A stretch of DNA of 61,570 nucleotides from Streptosporangiaceae bacterium (lineage in GTDB: Bacteria > Actinomycetota > Actinomycetes > Streptosporangiales > Streptosporangiaceae). Position numbers and translations under genes: made by a program. The notes beneath the pieces are model-generated. The model searched no databases. It had not been told where the DNA came from and worked only from the letters and a program-made list of their open reading frames with translations. The DNA lies in NCBI GenBank assembly GCA_019245115.1, contig JAFARZ010000209.1, positions 1 to 61,570 of the forward strand. Reading direction: 5' to 3'. Below, in pieces: positions 7,477 to 15,152 of this stretch (position 1 is its first letter; every line of letters starts with the position of its first letter).

Positions 7477-8962
7477 AGCGGGGGGAGCCGTCCCCCCGCA
7501 CCCCCGCGGCGGGCTCGGTTAGGTGCCATCGATAGGGGGCGACTAGCTTGTCGACCGAAGACGGCCCCCACGAACCCTGCGGGTACACCTCCACTGGAGG
7601 AGGGGTGTCCAGCAAGGGCTGGGAGATCTCCCACACCCGCTCGACGCCGTCCGACCGGGTGAACAGCGACTGGTCGCCGAGCATGGCGAGCAGGATGAGC
7701 CGCTCGTAGCCCTCGAGCGCGTTGGCCGCGGCGAACGAGTCCTGGTAGCGGAAGATCATGGAGGATTGCCCGAGCGCCAGTTCCGGGCCGGGGATCTTGG
7801 CCAGGAACTCGGTGCGGATGGAGCCCGGATCGGCGAAGTCGACCACGATCTCGTTCACCCGGCCATGCGGGATGTCCTTGCGGTGCGCGCGGAACATCCG
7901 CAGCGGCGGCTCACGGAAGCCGAGCGTCACCACCTGCCGCGAGGCGGCCATGCTCTTACCGGACCGCAGGAAGAACGGCACGCCGTGCCACCGCCAGTTC
8001 TCCACCTCGACGCGCACCGCGGCGAGCGTCTCGGTGCCGGAGTCCTTGGCCACGCCCGGCTCGTCGCGGTAGCCCTGGTACTGCCCGCGTACCACATGGC
8101 GGGGATCGATGGGCCGCAGCGCTTCGAACACCTTCTCCTTCTCGTCCCGAAGGTGCTTGGCGTTCAGTGACACCGGCGGTTCCATGGCCAGGAACGCCAG
8201 CACCTGGAACAGGTGGGTGACGACCATGTCCCGGTAGGCGCCGGTCGCGTCGTAGAACGCGGCCCGGCCTTCGATGGACAGCGTCTCCGGCACGTCGATC
8301 TGGACGTACTGGATGTGCTGGCGGTTCCAGACCGGTTCGAACAGGCCGTTGGCGAACCGGAAGGCGAGGATGTTGTCGACCGATTCCTTGCCGAGGAAGT
8401 GATCGATGCGGAACACCTGGTCCTCGCTGAACACCGCGTGCACCGTCTCGTTCAGCGCCTTCGCCGACGCCAGGTCGGTACCGAACGGCTTCTCGATGAT
8501 CACGTGTGCGCCCTCGGCCAGCCCGGCCTCGCCCAGCATCTGGACCACCGAGGTGAACGCGACCGGCGGTATGGCCAGGTGGAACAGCCGTTTCGGGCTC
8601 TGCCCCTGGGATGAGGCGCCTATCTCCTTCTCGGCCCGCGCGATAGCAGCGACCAGATCGGCATACTTGCCGGGTTCGGCCGCGGTGAACGACAGGTGGT
8701 TCTCGAAATCCTGCCATTGGCCGTCCGGCTTGGTGATGCCGAACTGGCTGACCGCGTCCCTGGCGTGCTTGCGGAACTGCTCGTCGGAAATCGCCGCCGC
8801 GGCCGGGGCCGAGCCGATGATGCGGAAGCCCTTGGGCAGCAGGCCGGCCACGAACAGGTGGAACAGTCCTGGCAGCAGCTTGCGTTTGGCCAGGTCGCCG
8901 GTGGCGCCGAACAGCACGATGACGTGATTGTCAGGCCGTGGCTGACCGTTGGCCCGGTTCAT
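7463..8962 (-). CDS. zwf: Glucose-6-phosphate 1-dehydrogenase
   Basis: Catalyses the first oxidative pentose phosphate step, producing 6-phosphogluconolactone and NAD(P)H. The 499-residue product starts at an ATG overlapping the gnd stop (ATGA). It shows the dinucleotide-binding GATGDLAKRKLLPG, the substrate/catalytic RIDHFLGKESV, the EKPFG motif and a typical C-terminal LVAPYRWHLTE end. After this natural end, about 16 residues (PAAGVRGDGSPRSKEV) are encoded by the G6/C6 hairpin element at 7478-7507, which appears to have replaced the original stop. The gene is last in the pgi-gnd-zwf operon. The usual actinobacterial partner opcA is not present here. Confidence 0.96.
   Translation of the reverse strand: MNRANGQPRPDNHVIVLFGATGDLAKRKLLPGLFHLFVAGLLPKGFRIIGSAPAAAAISDEQFRKHARDAVSQFGITKPDGQWQDFENHLSFTAAEPGKYADLVAAIARAEKEIGASSQGQSPKRLFHLAIPPVAFTSVVQMLGEAGLAEGAHVIIEKPFGTDLASAKALNETVHAVFSEDQVFRIDHFLGKESVDNILAFRFANGLFEPVWNRQHIQYVQIDVPETLSIEGRAAFYDATGAYRDMVVTHLFQVLAFLAMEPPVSLNAKHLRDEKEKVFEALRPIDPRHVVRGQYQGYRDEPGVAKDSGTETLAAVRVEVENWRWHGVPFFLRSGKSMAASRQVVTLGFREPPLRMFRAHRKDIPHGRVNEIVVDFADPGSIRTEFLAKIPGPELALGQSSMIFRYQDSFAAANALEGYERLILLAMLGDQSLFTRSDGVERVWEISQPLLDTPPPVEVYPQGSWGPSSVDKLVAPYRWHLTEPAAGVRGDGSPRSKEV
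7478..7507 (-). terminator. G6/C6 hairpin element, copy 1 (between convergent methyltransferase and zwf)
   Basis: GCGGGGGGA (7478-7486) and TCCCCCCGC (7491-7499) are perfect complements with loop GCCG. The core GGGGGGAGCCGTCCCCCC is identical to that at 16327. It lies between two convergent genes and overlaps the zwf reading frame. No U-run follows, as is common for actinobacterial terminators. Confidence 0.7.
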
Positions 8963-9987
8963 ACCTTCTTCTCCGCGTGGCCGCCGAATTCCGACCGCAT
9001 CGCGGACAGGATCTTCCCGGTGAACGCGCCGTTGTCGCGGGATTCGAACCGCTCGTACAGCGACGCCGCGATCACCGAGGCGGGAACCCCCTCGTCCACC
9101 GCGGCCAGCACCGTCCACCGGCCCTCGCCGGAGTCGGACACCCGGCCGCTGAAGGTCTCCAGGCCGGGCGACTTGGCGAACGCCGCCGCGGTCAGGTCGA
9201 CCAGCCAGGAGCTGACCACCGAGCCGCGCCGCCACACCTCGGCGACCTCCCCGACGTCGATCTGGTACTGGTAGGCCTCGGGCACCCGCAACGGCGCCGT
9301 TTCCGCGTCGATCTCGTCGGGGTGCAGGCCGGCGTCGGCATGCTTGATGATCGACAGGCCCTCGGCGATCGCGGCCATCATGCCGTACTCCACGCCGTTG
9401 TGCACCATCTTGACGAAGTGCCCGGCGCCTGGCGGACCGCAGTGCAGGTAGCCCTGCTCGGCGGTGCCGCTCTTGGTCCGGCCCGGCGTGGGCTCGGCGC
9501 TGCCGCTGCCCGGCGCGATGGTCTTGAATATCGGATCGAGCCGGCGCACCGGCTCGTCCTCGCCGCCGATCATCAAGCAGTAACCGCGGTCGAGACCCCA
9601 GACACCGCCGCTGGTGCCGCAGTCCACGAAGTAAATGCCGTTCGTTTTAAGAGCCTTTGATCTTGTCAAGTCGTCGCGGTAATACGAGTTCCCGCCGTCA
9701 ATGACGGTGTCCTCCGCATCAAGGATCGGGACGAGCTGGTCCAGTGTGGGCTGCACGATGCCGGCCGGCACCATGATCCAGATATTGCGCGGCTTCTCCA
9801 GCTTGCTCACGAATTCGGACAGGCTGCCCGAGCCAGCGGCGCCTTCGGCCTCCAGTGCCTTCACCACGTCCGGGTTGACGTCATAGACCACACAGCGGTG
9901 GCCGTCCCGCATCAGCCTGCGCACCAGGTTCGCGCCCATCCGGCCGAGCCCGATCATGCCCAGTTGCATCGGCGTATCAGTTGGCAT
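8959..9987 (-). CDS. gnd: 6-phosphogluconate dehydrogenase (decarboxylating), short form
   Basis: Oxidises 6-phosphogluconate to ribulose 5-phosphate and CO2. At 342 residues it belongs to the short GndA class rather than the ~470-residue form. It has the N-terminal Rossmann motif GMIGLGRMGANLVRRL, the 6PGDH signature region CGTSGGVWGLDRGYCLMIGG, and a catalytic Lys/Asn segment in GHFVKMVHNGVEYGMM. The start codon region is 4 bp from the pgi stop, and its stop overlaps the zwf start. The short class is often NAD-preferring, but this cannot be read from the sequence alone. Confidence 0.95.
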   Translation of the reverse strand: MPTDTPMQLGMIGLGRMGANLVRRLMRDGHRCVVYDVNPDVVKALEAEGAAGSGSLSEFVSKLEKPRNIWIMVPAGIVQPTLDQLVPILDAEDTVIDGGNSYYRDDLTRSKALKTNGIYFVDCGTSGGVWGLDRGYCLMIGGEDEPVRRLDPIFKTIAPGSGSAEPTPGRTKSGTAEQGYLHCGPPGAGHFVKMVHNGVEYGMMAAIAEGLSIIKHADAGLHPDEIDAETAPLRVPEAYQYQIDVGEVAEVWRRGSVVSSWLVDLTAAAFAKSPGLETFSGRVSDSGEGRWTVLAAVDEGVPASVIAASLYERFESRDNGAFTGKILSAMRSEFGGHAEKKV

Positions 9988-9991
9988 CTGA

Positions 9992-11623
9992 CTATGCCCC
10001 CTTCAGAGCACGGTATTTGCGAATCAGTGCGTTCGTCGACGAGTCGTGATCAAGTGCGGGCTCGTCGGTGCTGGTCAGCTGGGGGATGATCCTGGTCGCC
10101 AGCACCTTGCCAAGCTCTACCCCCCACTGGTCGAACGAATCAATGTCCCAGATCGCGCCCTGGGTGAACACGCTGTGCTCGTACAGCGCGATCAGCGAGC
10201 CGAGCAGCCGTGGCGTGAGGACCTCCGCCAGCATCACGTTCGACGGCCGGTTGCCCTCCATCACCCGGTGCGGCACGACGCGCTCCGGGGTTCCCTCGGC
10301 GCGGACCTCCTCCTCGGTTTTGCCGAACGCCAGCGCCTGGGCCTGCGCGAACACGTTGGAGGACAGGATGTCGTGGTGGTCACGGATGGGATTGAGCGTC
10401 TTGCCGAAGCCGATCAGGTCGACCGGGATCAGCGTGGTGCCCTGATGGATCAGCTGGTAGAAGCTGTGCTGTCCGTTGGTGCCCGGCTCGCCCCAGAAGA
10501 CCGCGCCGGTGTCGTAATCCACATGCTCGCCGCCCACCGTGACGTGCTTGCCGTTGGACTCCATGGTGAGCTGCTGCAAGTAGGCCGGGAACCGCTTGAG
10601 GTACTGCTCGTACGGCATCACGCCATACGTCTGCGCGCCGAAGAAGTCCCGGTACCACAGGGAGAGGAGCCCGTGCAGGACGGGGAGATTGCGCTCCAGC
10701 GGGGCGGTGCGGAAGTGTTCGTCCATGTCGTGGAAGCCGGCCAGCATCTCGCCGAACTGCTCCGGCCCGAGCGCCACCATGATGGACAGCCCGATCGCCG
10801 AATCCATCGAGTAGCGGCCGCCGACCCAGTCCCAGAACCCGAACATGTTCGCCGTGTCGATGCCGAACTCCGCGACGCGTTCCGCGTTGGTGGAGACGGC
10901 CACGAAGTGGCTGGCGACAGCTTCGGAGGAGCCGAGGCCGGCCACGATCCAGTCCCGTGCGGACCTGGCGTTGGTCAGCGTCTCCAGCGTCCCGAATGTC
11001 TTGGACGAGATGATGAACAGCGTTTCCGCCGGGTCGAGGTCGCGGGTGGCTTCGGCGAAGTCGGTGGAGTCCACGTTCGACACGAACCGGAACGTCATGT
11101 CCCGTGTGGCGTAGTGCCGCAGCGCCTCGTATGCCATCACCGGGCCGAGGTCGGAGCCGCCGATCCCGACGTTGACGACGTTCCTGATCTGCTTGCCGGT
11201 GTACCCGCGCCACGCCCCGGACCGGACCCGGCTGGTGAAGTCCGCCATCCTGGCCAGCACCTCGTGCACCTGGCGGACCACGTCGGTGCCATCAACCGTG
11301 AGGCTCGCGCTGGCCGGCATGCGCAGCGCGACGTGCAGCACGGCCCGGTCCTCGGAAACGTTGATGTGCTCGCCGCGGAACATGGCGTCTCGTCTGTCCG
11401 GCACACCCGCCTGCGTCGCGAGTTCGACGAGCAGCCGCATGGTCTCGTCGGTGACCCGGTTCTTGGAATAGTCTAGGTAGATCCCGCAGGCCTCAGCGGT
11501 CAGCCGCTCGCCGCGTCCCGGGTCGCTGGCGAAGAGATCGCGCAGATGCGTCCCCGCGATCTCGGCGTGATGCTGCGTGAGCGACTGCCAGGACTTGAGC
11601 TGCCGCAGCCTCGGCCCCGTCAT
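9992..11623 (-). CDS. pgi: Glucose-6-phosphate isomerase
   Basis: Interconverts glucose 6-phosphate and fructose 6-phosphate. The 543-residue product starts at an ATG (11623) preceded by GGGAGGAG. An 11-codon upstream extension is possible but lacks a better site. Signature features include [28 protein letters not shown], the [14 protein letters not shown] phosphate-binding stretch, [13 protein letters not shown], and the C-terminal [11 protein letters not shown] motif with the catalytic Lys. It is the first gene of the pgi-gnd-zwf operon, so the three activities send hexose phosphate into NADPH-generating flux. Confidence 0.97.
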   Translation of the reverse strand: MTGPRLRQLKSWQSLTQHHAEIAGTHLRDLFASDPGRGERLTAEACGIYLDYSKNRVTDETMRLLVELATQAGVPDRRDAMFRGEHINVSEDRAVLHVALRMPASASLTVDGTDVVRQVHEVLARMADFTSRVRSGAWRGYTGKQIRNVVNVGIGGSDLGPVMAYEALRHYATRDMTFRFVSNVDSTDFAEATRDLDPAETLFIISSKTFGTLETLTNARSARDWIVAGLGSSEAVASHFVAVSTNAERVAEFGIDTANMFGFWDWVGGRYSMDSAIGLSIMVALGPEQFGEMLAGFHDMDEHFRTAPLERNLPVLHGLLSLWYRDFFGAQTYGVMPYEQYLKRFPAYLQQLTMESNGKHVTVGGEHVDYDTGAVFWGEPGTNGQHSFYQLIHQGTTLIPVDLIGFGKTLNPIRDHHDILSSNVFAQAQALAFGKTEEEVRAEGTPERVVPHRVMEGNRPSNVMLAEVLTPRLLGSLIALYEHSVFTQGAIWDIDSFDQWGVELGKVLATRIIPQLTSTDEPALDHDSSTNALIRKYRALKGA

Positions 11624-11678
11624 GGCTTCTCCTCCCGGTATGTGATTCCTCCGCACAACCTACTAGGGCGAGTCCCCA

Positions 11679-11730
11679 GGGGGTCCGGGGGGATGGCTTC
11701 CCCCCCAGATGCCGCGGGACGGCTCCCCCC
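11679..11730 (+). repeat. G6/C6 hairpin element, copy 2 (upstream of pgi)
   Basis: AGGGGGTCC is followed by GGGGGGA (11687-11693), TGGCT and TCCCCCC (11699-11705), then a second GGGACGGCTCCCCCC. The order GGGGGTCC-GGGGGG-GGCT-CCCCCC matches copies 1 and 3. Unlike the others it lies between two co-directional genes. Confidence 0.6.
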
Positions 11731-11758
11731 TAAGCTTGAGAACTCGATTCTGACGGCA

Positions 11759-11774
11759 CCGATGGTGCCATCGG
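11759..11774. repeat. CCGATGG palindrome, distal copy
   Basis: CCGATGG-TG-CCATCGG is a perfect 7-bp-arm palindrome. The same core recurs at 11810-11829, 51 bp away. Both are downstream of the LuxR-type regulator stop at 11842. Confidence 0.6.
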
Positions 11775-11809
11775 CACGCTCGAATCGTACAAATTGCCTT
11801 GGAGGGCGG

Positions 11810-11829
11810 CACCGATGGCCCCATCGGTG
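11810..11829 (-). terminator. Hairpin after the LuxR-type regulator
   Basis: CACCGATGG (11810-11818) and CCATCGGTG (11821-11829) form a 9-bp stem with a 2-nt loop, starting 12 bp after the regulator's TAA. It is a candidate terminator. The second copy at 11759 makes a paired operator or tandem terminator also possible. Confidence 0.5.
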
Positions 11830-11841
11830 TTCTCGCGGCTG

Positions 11842-14097
11842 TTAGGCAGAACGCAGCCAGGTGGCGAGCTGAACGCGGGAGGAGACGCCGAGCTTGGCGA
11901 AGATGTGCTCGATATGCGCGTCGACGGTGCGTTTGGAGATGACCAGCCGGTGGGCGATCTCCCGGTTCGATAGTCCGTCGGCGACCAGCGTCGCGATCTC
12001 GTGCTCCCGGCCGGTGAGGGGCCCGGACGTGGCCTCCCGCGCCGAGGCGGCCGACGCCGGGGCGAACTCGTCGGCGTCGGCGACGGCGAACGCGACGATC
12101 GCGTCCGGCGGTGCCAGCCCGCCGCGGCGCAGCAGCGTGTCCCATCGCTCGGGGCCGAGCGCGTCACGCGTCGTGGCGGCGGCTTGCTGATGGAATCCTT
12201 CGAGGAACGGATTGCCGCTCACCCGGCGGCCGGTCCGCTGCCACAGCGCGTCGGCCGCGCCGAGCAGGACGGCGGCCCGTTCATAGCGCCGCTCGCGCAC
12301 CGCCAGCCACGACAGCACCTCCAGGCAGTGTGCGGCACCCATCATGTCGCCGAGCTCCACCTTCATTCCCAGCGCGGTGTGCTCGGCGTCGGCACTCTGC
12401 GCGTACTTGCCCTGCTGGAACAGGGCGAGCCCGAGCGTGTAGTGCATATAGCTCGTTTCCCAGACCTCGCCGTCTGGCGCGGCGCAGCTGCGGGCCAGCC
12501 CGTCCGCGCACCAGGCGACCGCCAGGTCGGGCTCGCCGGCCACCGCGTGCATCTGCGCCATCTGCGCGTCCAGGCAGTGCAGTCCGACCGTGTCGCCCAG
12601 CGTCGCCAGACGTTCGGCGGCGATGGCGCCGGCCTGCGCCGCCTCAGCCAGCCGGCCGCTTGCGGCCAGGGCCAGGTGCAGATACAGATAGCCGCGGGCG
12701 GCGACCAGCGGCTCGCCGAGCTGCTCGGCGATCGCGATGCCCTCCCGGCCGTCGGCCTCGGCCCCGGTGACCAGGTAGCACCGGACGACCAGCAGCCTCG
12801 CCCGCGCCACGCACGGGTCCGGGAAGCGCTCCAGCAGTTTGGTGAGCCAGTAACGGCCCTCCCGCGGCAGGCCGGCGATATGCCAGTAGGCGAACAGATC
12901 GGTGGTCAGGCGAGCCGCCGCCACGTCGCGGTACAGGTCGAGCGCCGTCTCGATCGCGGCCCGGATGTCGGCGTGCTCCCGGCGCAGCGCCCGGTATCTG
13001 GAAAGCTGCGCGACGGTGAAATTCTCCGCGAAGTGCTCCGCCAGGGTGAGGTACCGGTCCACGTAGCGTTCCCGGGTATGGTCCGCGGTCAGCTTTTCCG
13101 CGCCGAATTCACGCATGGAGTCCAGCAACCGGTACCGGTTACACCCGTTCTCGGCTTGCTCGGCGCACAGCACGACCGACTTGTCCACCAGGCCGATGAG
13201 CGTGGGCACCACGTTCTCGCGTGGCAGACCAGGCCCGGAGCAGACATCCTCGGCCGCGGCGATGTCGAACGAGCCCGCGAACACCGACAGCCGCGCCCAG
13301 AGCAGCTGCTCTTCCGGCGTGCACAGGTCATAGCTCCACTGGGTGGCCGCGTGCAGCGTCTGGTGGTGCGGCAGCGTGGCCCGCCGGCCGCCGGTGAGCA
13401 ACCGGAACCTGTCCTCCAGCCGGGTATAGAGCTGCTCGAGCGTCAGGGCACGGAGCCGGACGGTAGCGAGCTCCAGCGCGAGCGGTACCCCGTCCAGCCG
13501 GCGGCACAGCGCCACCACCGAGGCCCGGTTCGCCTCGTTCACCGCGAACCCGGGCACCACGGTGGCCGCCCGCTGGGCGAACAACTCCGCGGCCTCGGCA
13601 TCCGGCAGCGGCAAGACCGCGAAGGCGTGCTCTCCCGGCACGTCGAGCGGCTGCCGGCTGGTGGCCAGCACGGTGACCTCGGTGGTGGCGCGCAGCAGTA
13701 CGTCGGCGAACATGGCGCACGCGTCGACCAGGTGCTCGCAGGTGTCCAGGATCAGCAGCAGCTGGCGGTCGCGCAGGTAATCGGTTATCGCGTCCAGCCG
13801 GTTCCGCGCTCCCGCCTCGTTCAGGCCAAGGCTGTTCGCGACCGTGTTGGGCAGCAGTTCGGCGTCGCGCAGGTCGGACAGTTCCACCAGGCACACGCCG
13901 TCGGCGAACTCCGCCTCGGCTCTGGCCGCGGCGCGCAGCGCCACCCGGGTCTTACCTACGCCGCCCGGACCGATGACCGTGACCAGGCGGGCGCTCGACA
14001 GCAGACCGGCCAGCTCGTCCAGCTCACGCTGACGGCCGACAAATCCGGTGACCTCAATCGGCAGCCCTTGACGGCGCCGCACTAAACCGAGTGTCAT
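11842..14097 (-). CDS. LuxR-family transcriptional regulator with STAND/NB-ARC ATPase domain
   Basis: The 751-residue regulator begins with an FVGRQRELDEL leader and a Walker A of GPGGVGKT (43-50). Walker B is LLLILDTCEH. Winged-helix and TPR-like helical repeats fill about 260-680. The C-terminal LuxR helix-turn-helix contains LTGREHEIATLVADGLSNRE and KRTVDAHIEHIFAKLGV. The architecture matches signal-transduction ATPases that oligomerise on ligand binding. It is transcribed divergently from the enoyl-CoA hydratase gene, which is a candidate target. The ligand and regulon are unknown. Confidence 0.92.
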   Translation of the reverse strand: MTLGLVRRRQGLPIEVTGFVGRQRELDELAGLLSSARLVTVIGPGGVGKTRVALRAAARAEAEFADGVCLVELSDLRDAELLPNTVANSLGLNEAGARNRLDAITDYLRDRQLLLILDTCEHLVDACAMFADVLLRATTEVTVLATSRQPLDVPGEHAFAVLPLPDAEAAELFAQRAATVVPGFAVNEANRASVVALCRRLDGVPLALELATVRLRALTLEQLYTRLEDRFRLLTGGRRATLPHHQTLHAATQWSYDLCTPEEQLLWARLSVFAGSFDIAAAEDVCSGPGLPRENVVPTLIGLVDKSVVLCAEQAENGCNRYRLLDSMREFGAEKLTADHTRERYVDRYLTLAEHFAENFTVAQLSRYRALRREHADIRAAIETALDLYRDVAAARLTTDLFAYWHIAGLPREGRYWLTKLLERFPDPCVARARLLVVRCYLVTGAEADGREGIAIAEQLGEPLVAARGYLYLHLALAASGRLAEAAQAGAIAAERLATLGDTVGLHCLDAQMAQMHAVAGEPDLAVAWCADGLARSCAAPDGEVWETSYMHYTLGLALFQQGKYAQSADAEHTALGMKVELGDMMGAAHCLEVLSWLAVRERRYERAAVLLGAADALWQRTGRRVSGNPFLEGFHQQAAATTRDALGPERWDTLLRRGGLAPPDAIVAFAVADADEFAPASAASAREATSGPLTGREHEIATLVADGLSNREIAHRLVISKRTVDAHIEHIFAKLGVSSRVQLATWLRSA

Positions 14098-14330
14098 GAC
14101 GACCTCACCGGTTGTCTGGGGGCAGGATCAACGTACCATGTGGCGTGCGCCGTGCAATCCCATCCCAGGCAATGGCGTGAGCGGTGTTTCCCTCCGCGCC
14201 AAGGCTCCTTGCTCTCCGCGCCAAGGCCTCGCTGCGCTCGGCCGGCTTGGGGCCACGGCGGGAATTGCCGCCCCTGCGGGACGGCAACCGCCGCGGCGCT
14301 CGCTCCCGCTCGCATGCGCCTGGCGATAGC
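14098..14330. other. Divergent intergenic region with short stem-loops
   Basis: This 233-bp spacer separates the LuxR-type regulator and enoyl-CoA hydratase genes. It holds a duplicated TCCGCGCCAAGGC, a CCAAGGCC...GGCCGGCTTGG stem-loop around 14221-14250, and TTGCCG (14265-14270) paired with CGGCAA (14282-14287). I see no clear consensus promoter. Confidence 0.5.
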
Positions 14331-15152
14331 ATGACCGCCGTGGGCGATGACAAGCTTTACCACCAGTACGAAGCGATCAACCTGCACCGTAGGGGTCCCG
14401 CGGCGACGATCGAGCTGAACCGGCCCGACCGGATGAACGCGTGGAGCGACCGCCTCTCCCTCGACCTGCTCACCGCCATCGGTGAGGTCGCCGGCGATCC
14501 GCAGGTGCGCGCCGTGCTGATCACCGGTGCGGGCCGGGCCTTCTCCTCCGGCGCGGACCTCAAGGAAGGGGCCTCACGGGCCGGCGATGGAAAGTTCGAT
14601 CCGTACCAGGTCCTGACCGAGCGCTATCACCCGATCATCACCGGGATCCGGTTCATGCCCAAGCCGGTCGTGGCCGCCGTCAACGGCGCCGCCGCGGGGA
14701 TCGGCGCGTCCCTGGCACTCGCCTGCGACCTGGTTGTGGCCGCCGAGTCCGCCTATTTCTCGCTCGCGTTCGTCAACATCGGGCTGGTGCCGGACGGCGG
14801 ATCCTCGCTGCTGGTGCCGTCCCGGATCGGCTTCGCCCGGGCCGCCGAGCTGGCCATGCTCGGTGAACGGCTGCCCGCCCGCGACGCGCTCGACTGGGGC
14901 CTGATCAACCGGGTGTGGCCGGATGAGGAGTTCACCGCGAACGCCGACGCCCTGCTCGGCCGGCTCGCCGCCGGGCCCACCAGGTCCTATGCCGGAACGA
15001 AACGCCAGCTCAACCGCTGGCTGTACACGCAGATGGAAGAACAGCTCGAGTTCGAGGCCGGCATCCAGCGCGAGATGGCCGGATCGGCCGACTTCGCTGA
15101 AGGCCTTGCCTCCTTCACCGAAAAGCGCTCGCCCCATTTCACCGGCGCCTGA
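14331..15152 (+). CDS. Enoyl-CoA hydratase/isomerase family protein
   Basis: The 273-residue crotonase-fold protein starts at ATG 14331. The frame is open for 49 codons upstream, but those codons cover intergenic repeats. Crotonase features: the oxyanion-hole segments ITGAGRAFSSGADLKEG and VNGAAAGIGASLALACDL, then FVNIGLVPDGGSSLLVPSRIG. The second segment carries a residue pattern closer to enoyl-CoA hydratase/PaaG-type isomerases than to strict hydratases with two Glu. The likely role is fatty-acid or phenylacetate-type CoA catabolism. Its 3' end probably overlaps the start of the ECF42 sigma factor gene. Confidence 0.9.
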   Translation: MTAVGDDKLYHQYEAINLHRRGPAATIELNRPDRMNAWSDRLSLDLLTAIGEVAGDPQVRAVLITGAGRAFSSGADLKEGASRAGDGKFDPYQVLTERYHPIITGIRFMPKPVVAAVNGAAAGIGASLALACDLVVAAESAYFSLAFVNIGLVPDGGSSLLVPSRIGFARAAELAMLGERLPARDALDWGLINRVWPDEEFTANADALLGRLAAGPTRSYAGTKRQLNRWLYTQMEEQLEFEAGIQREMAGSADFAEGLASFTEKRSPHFTGA

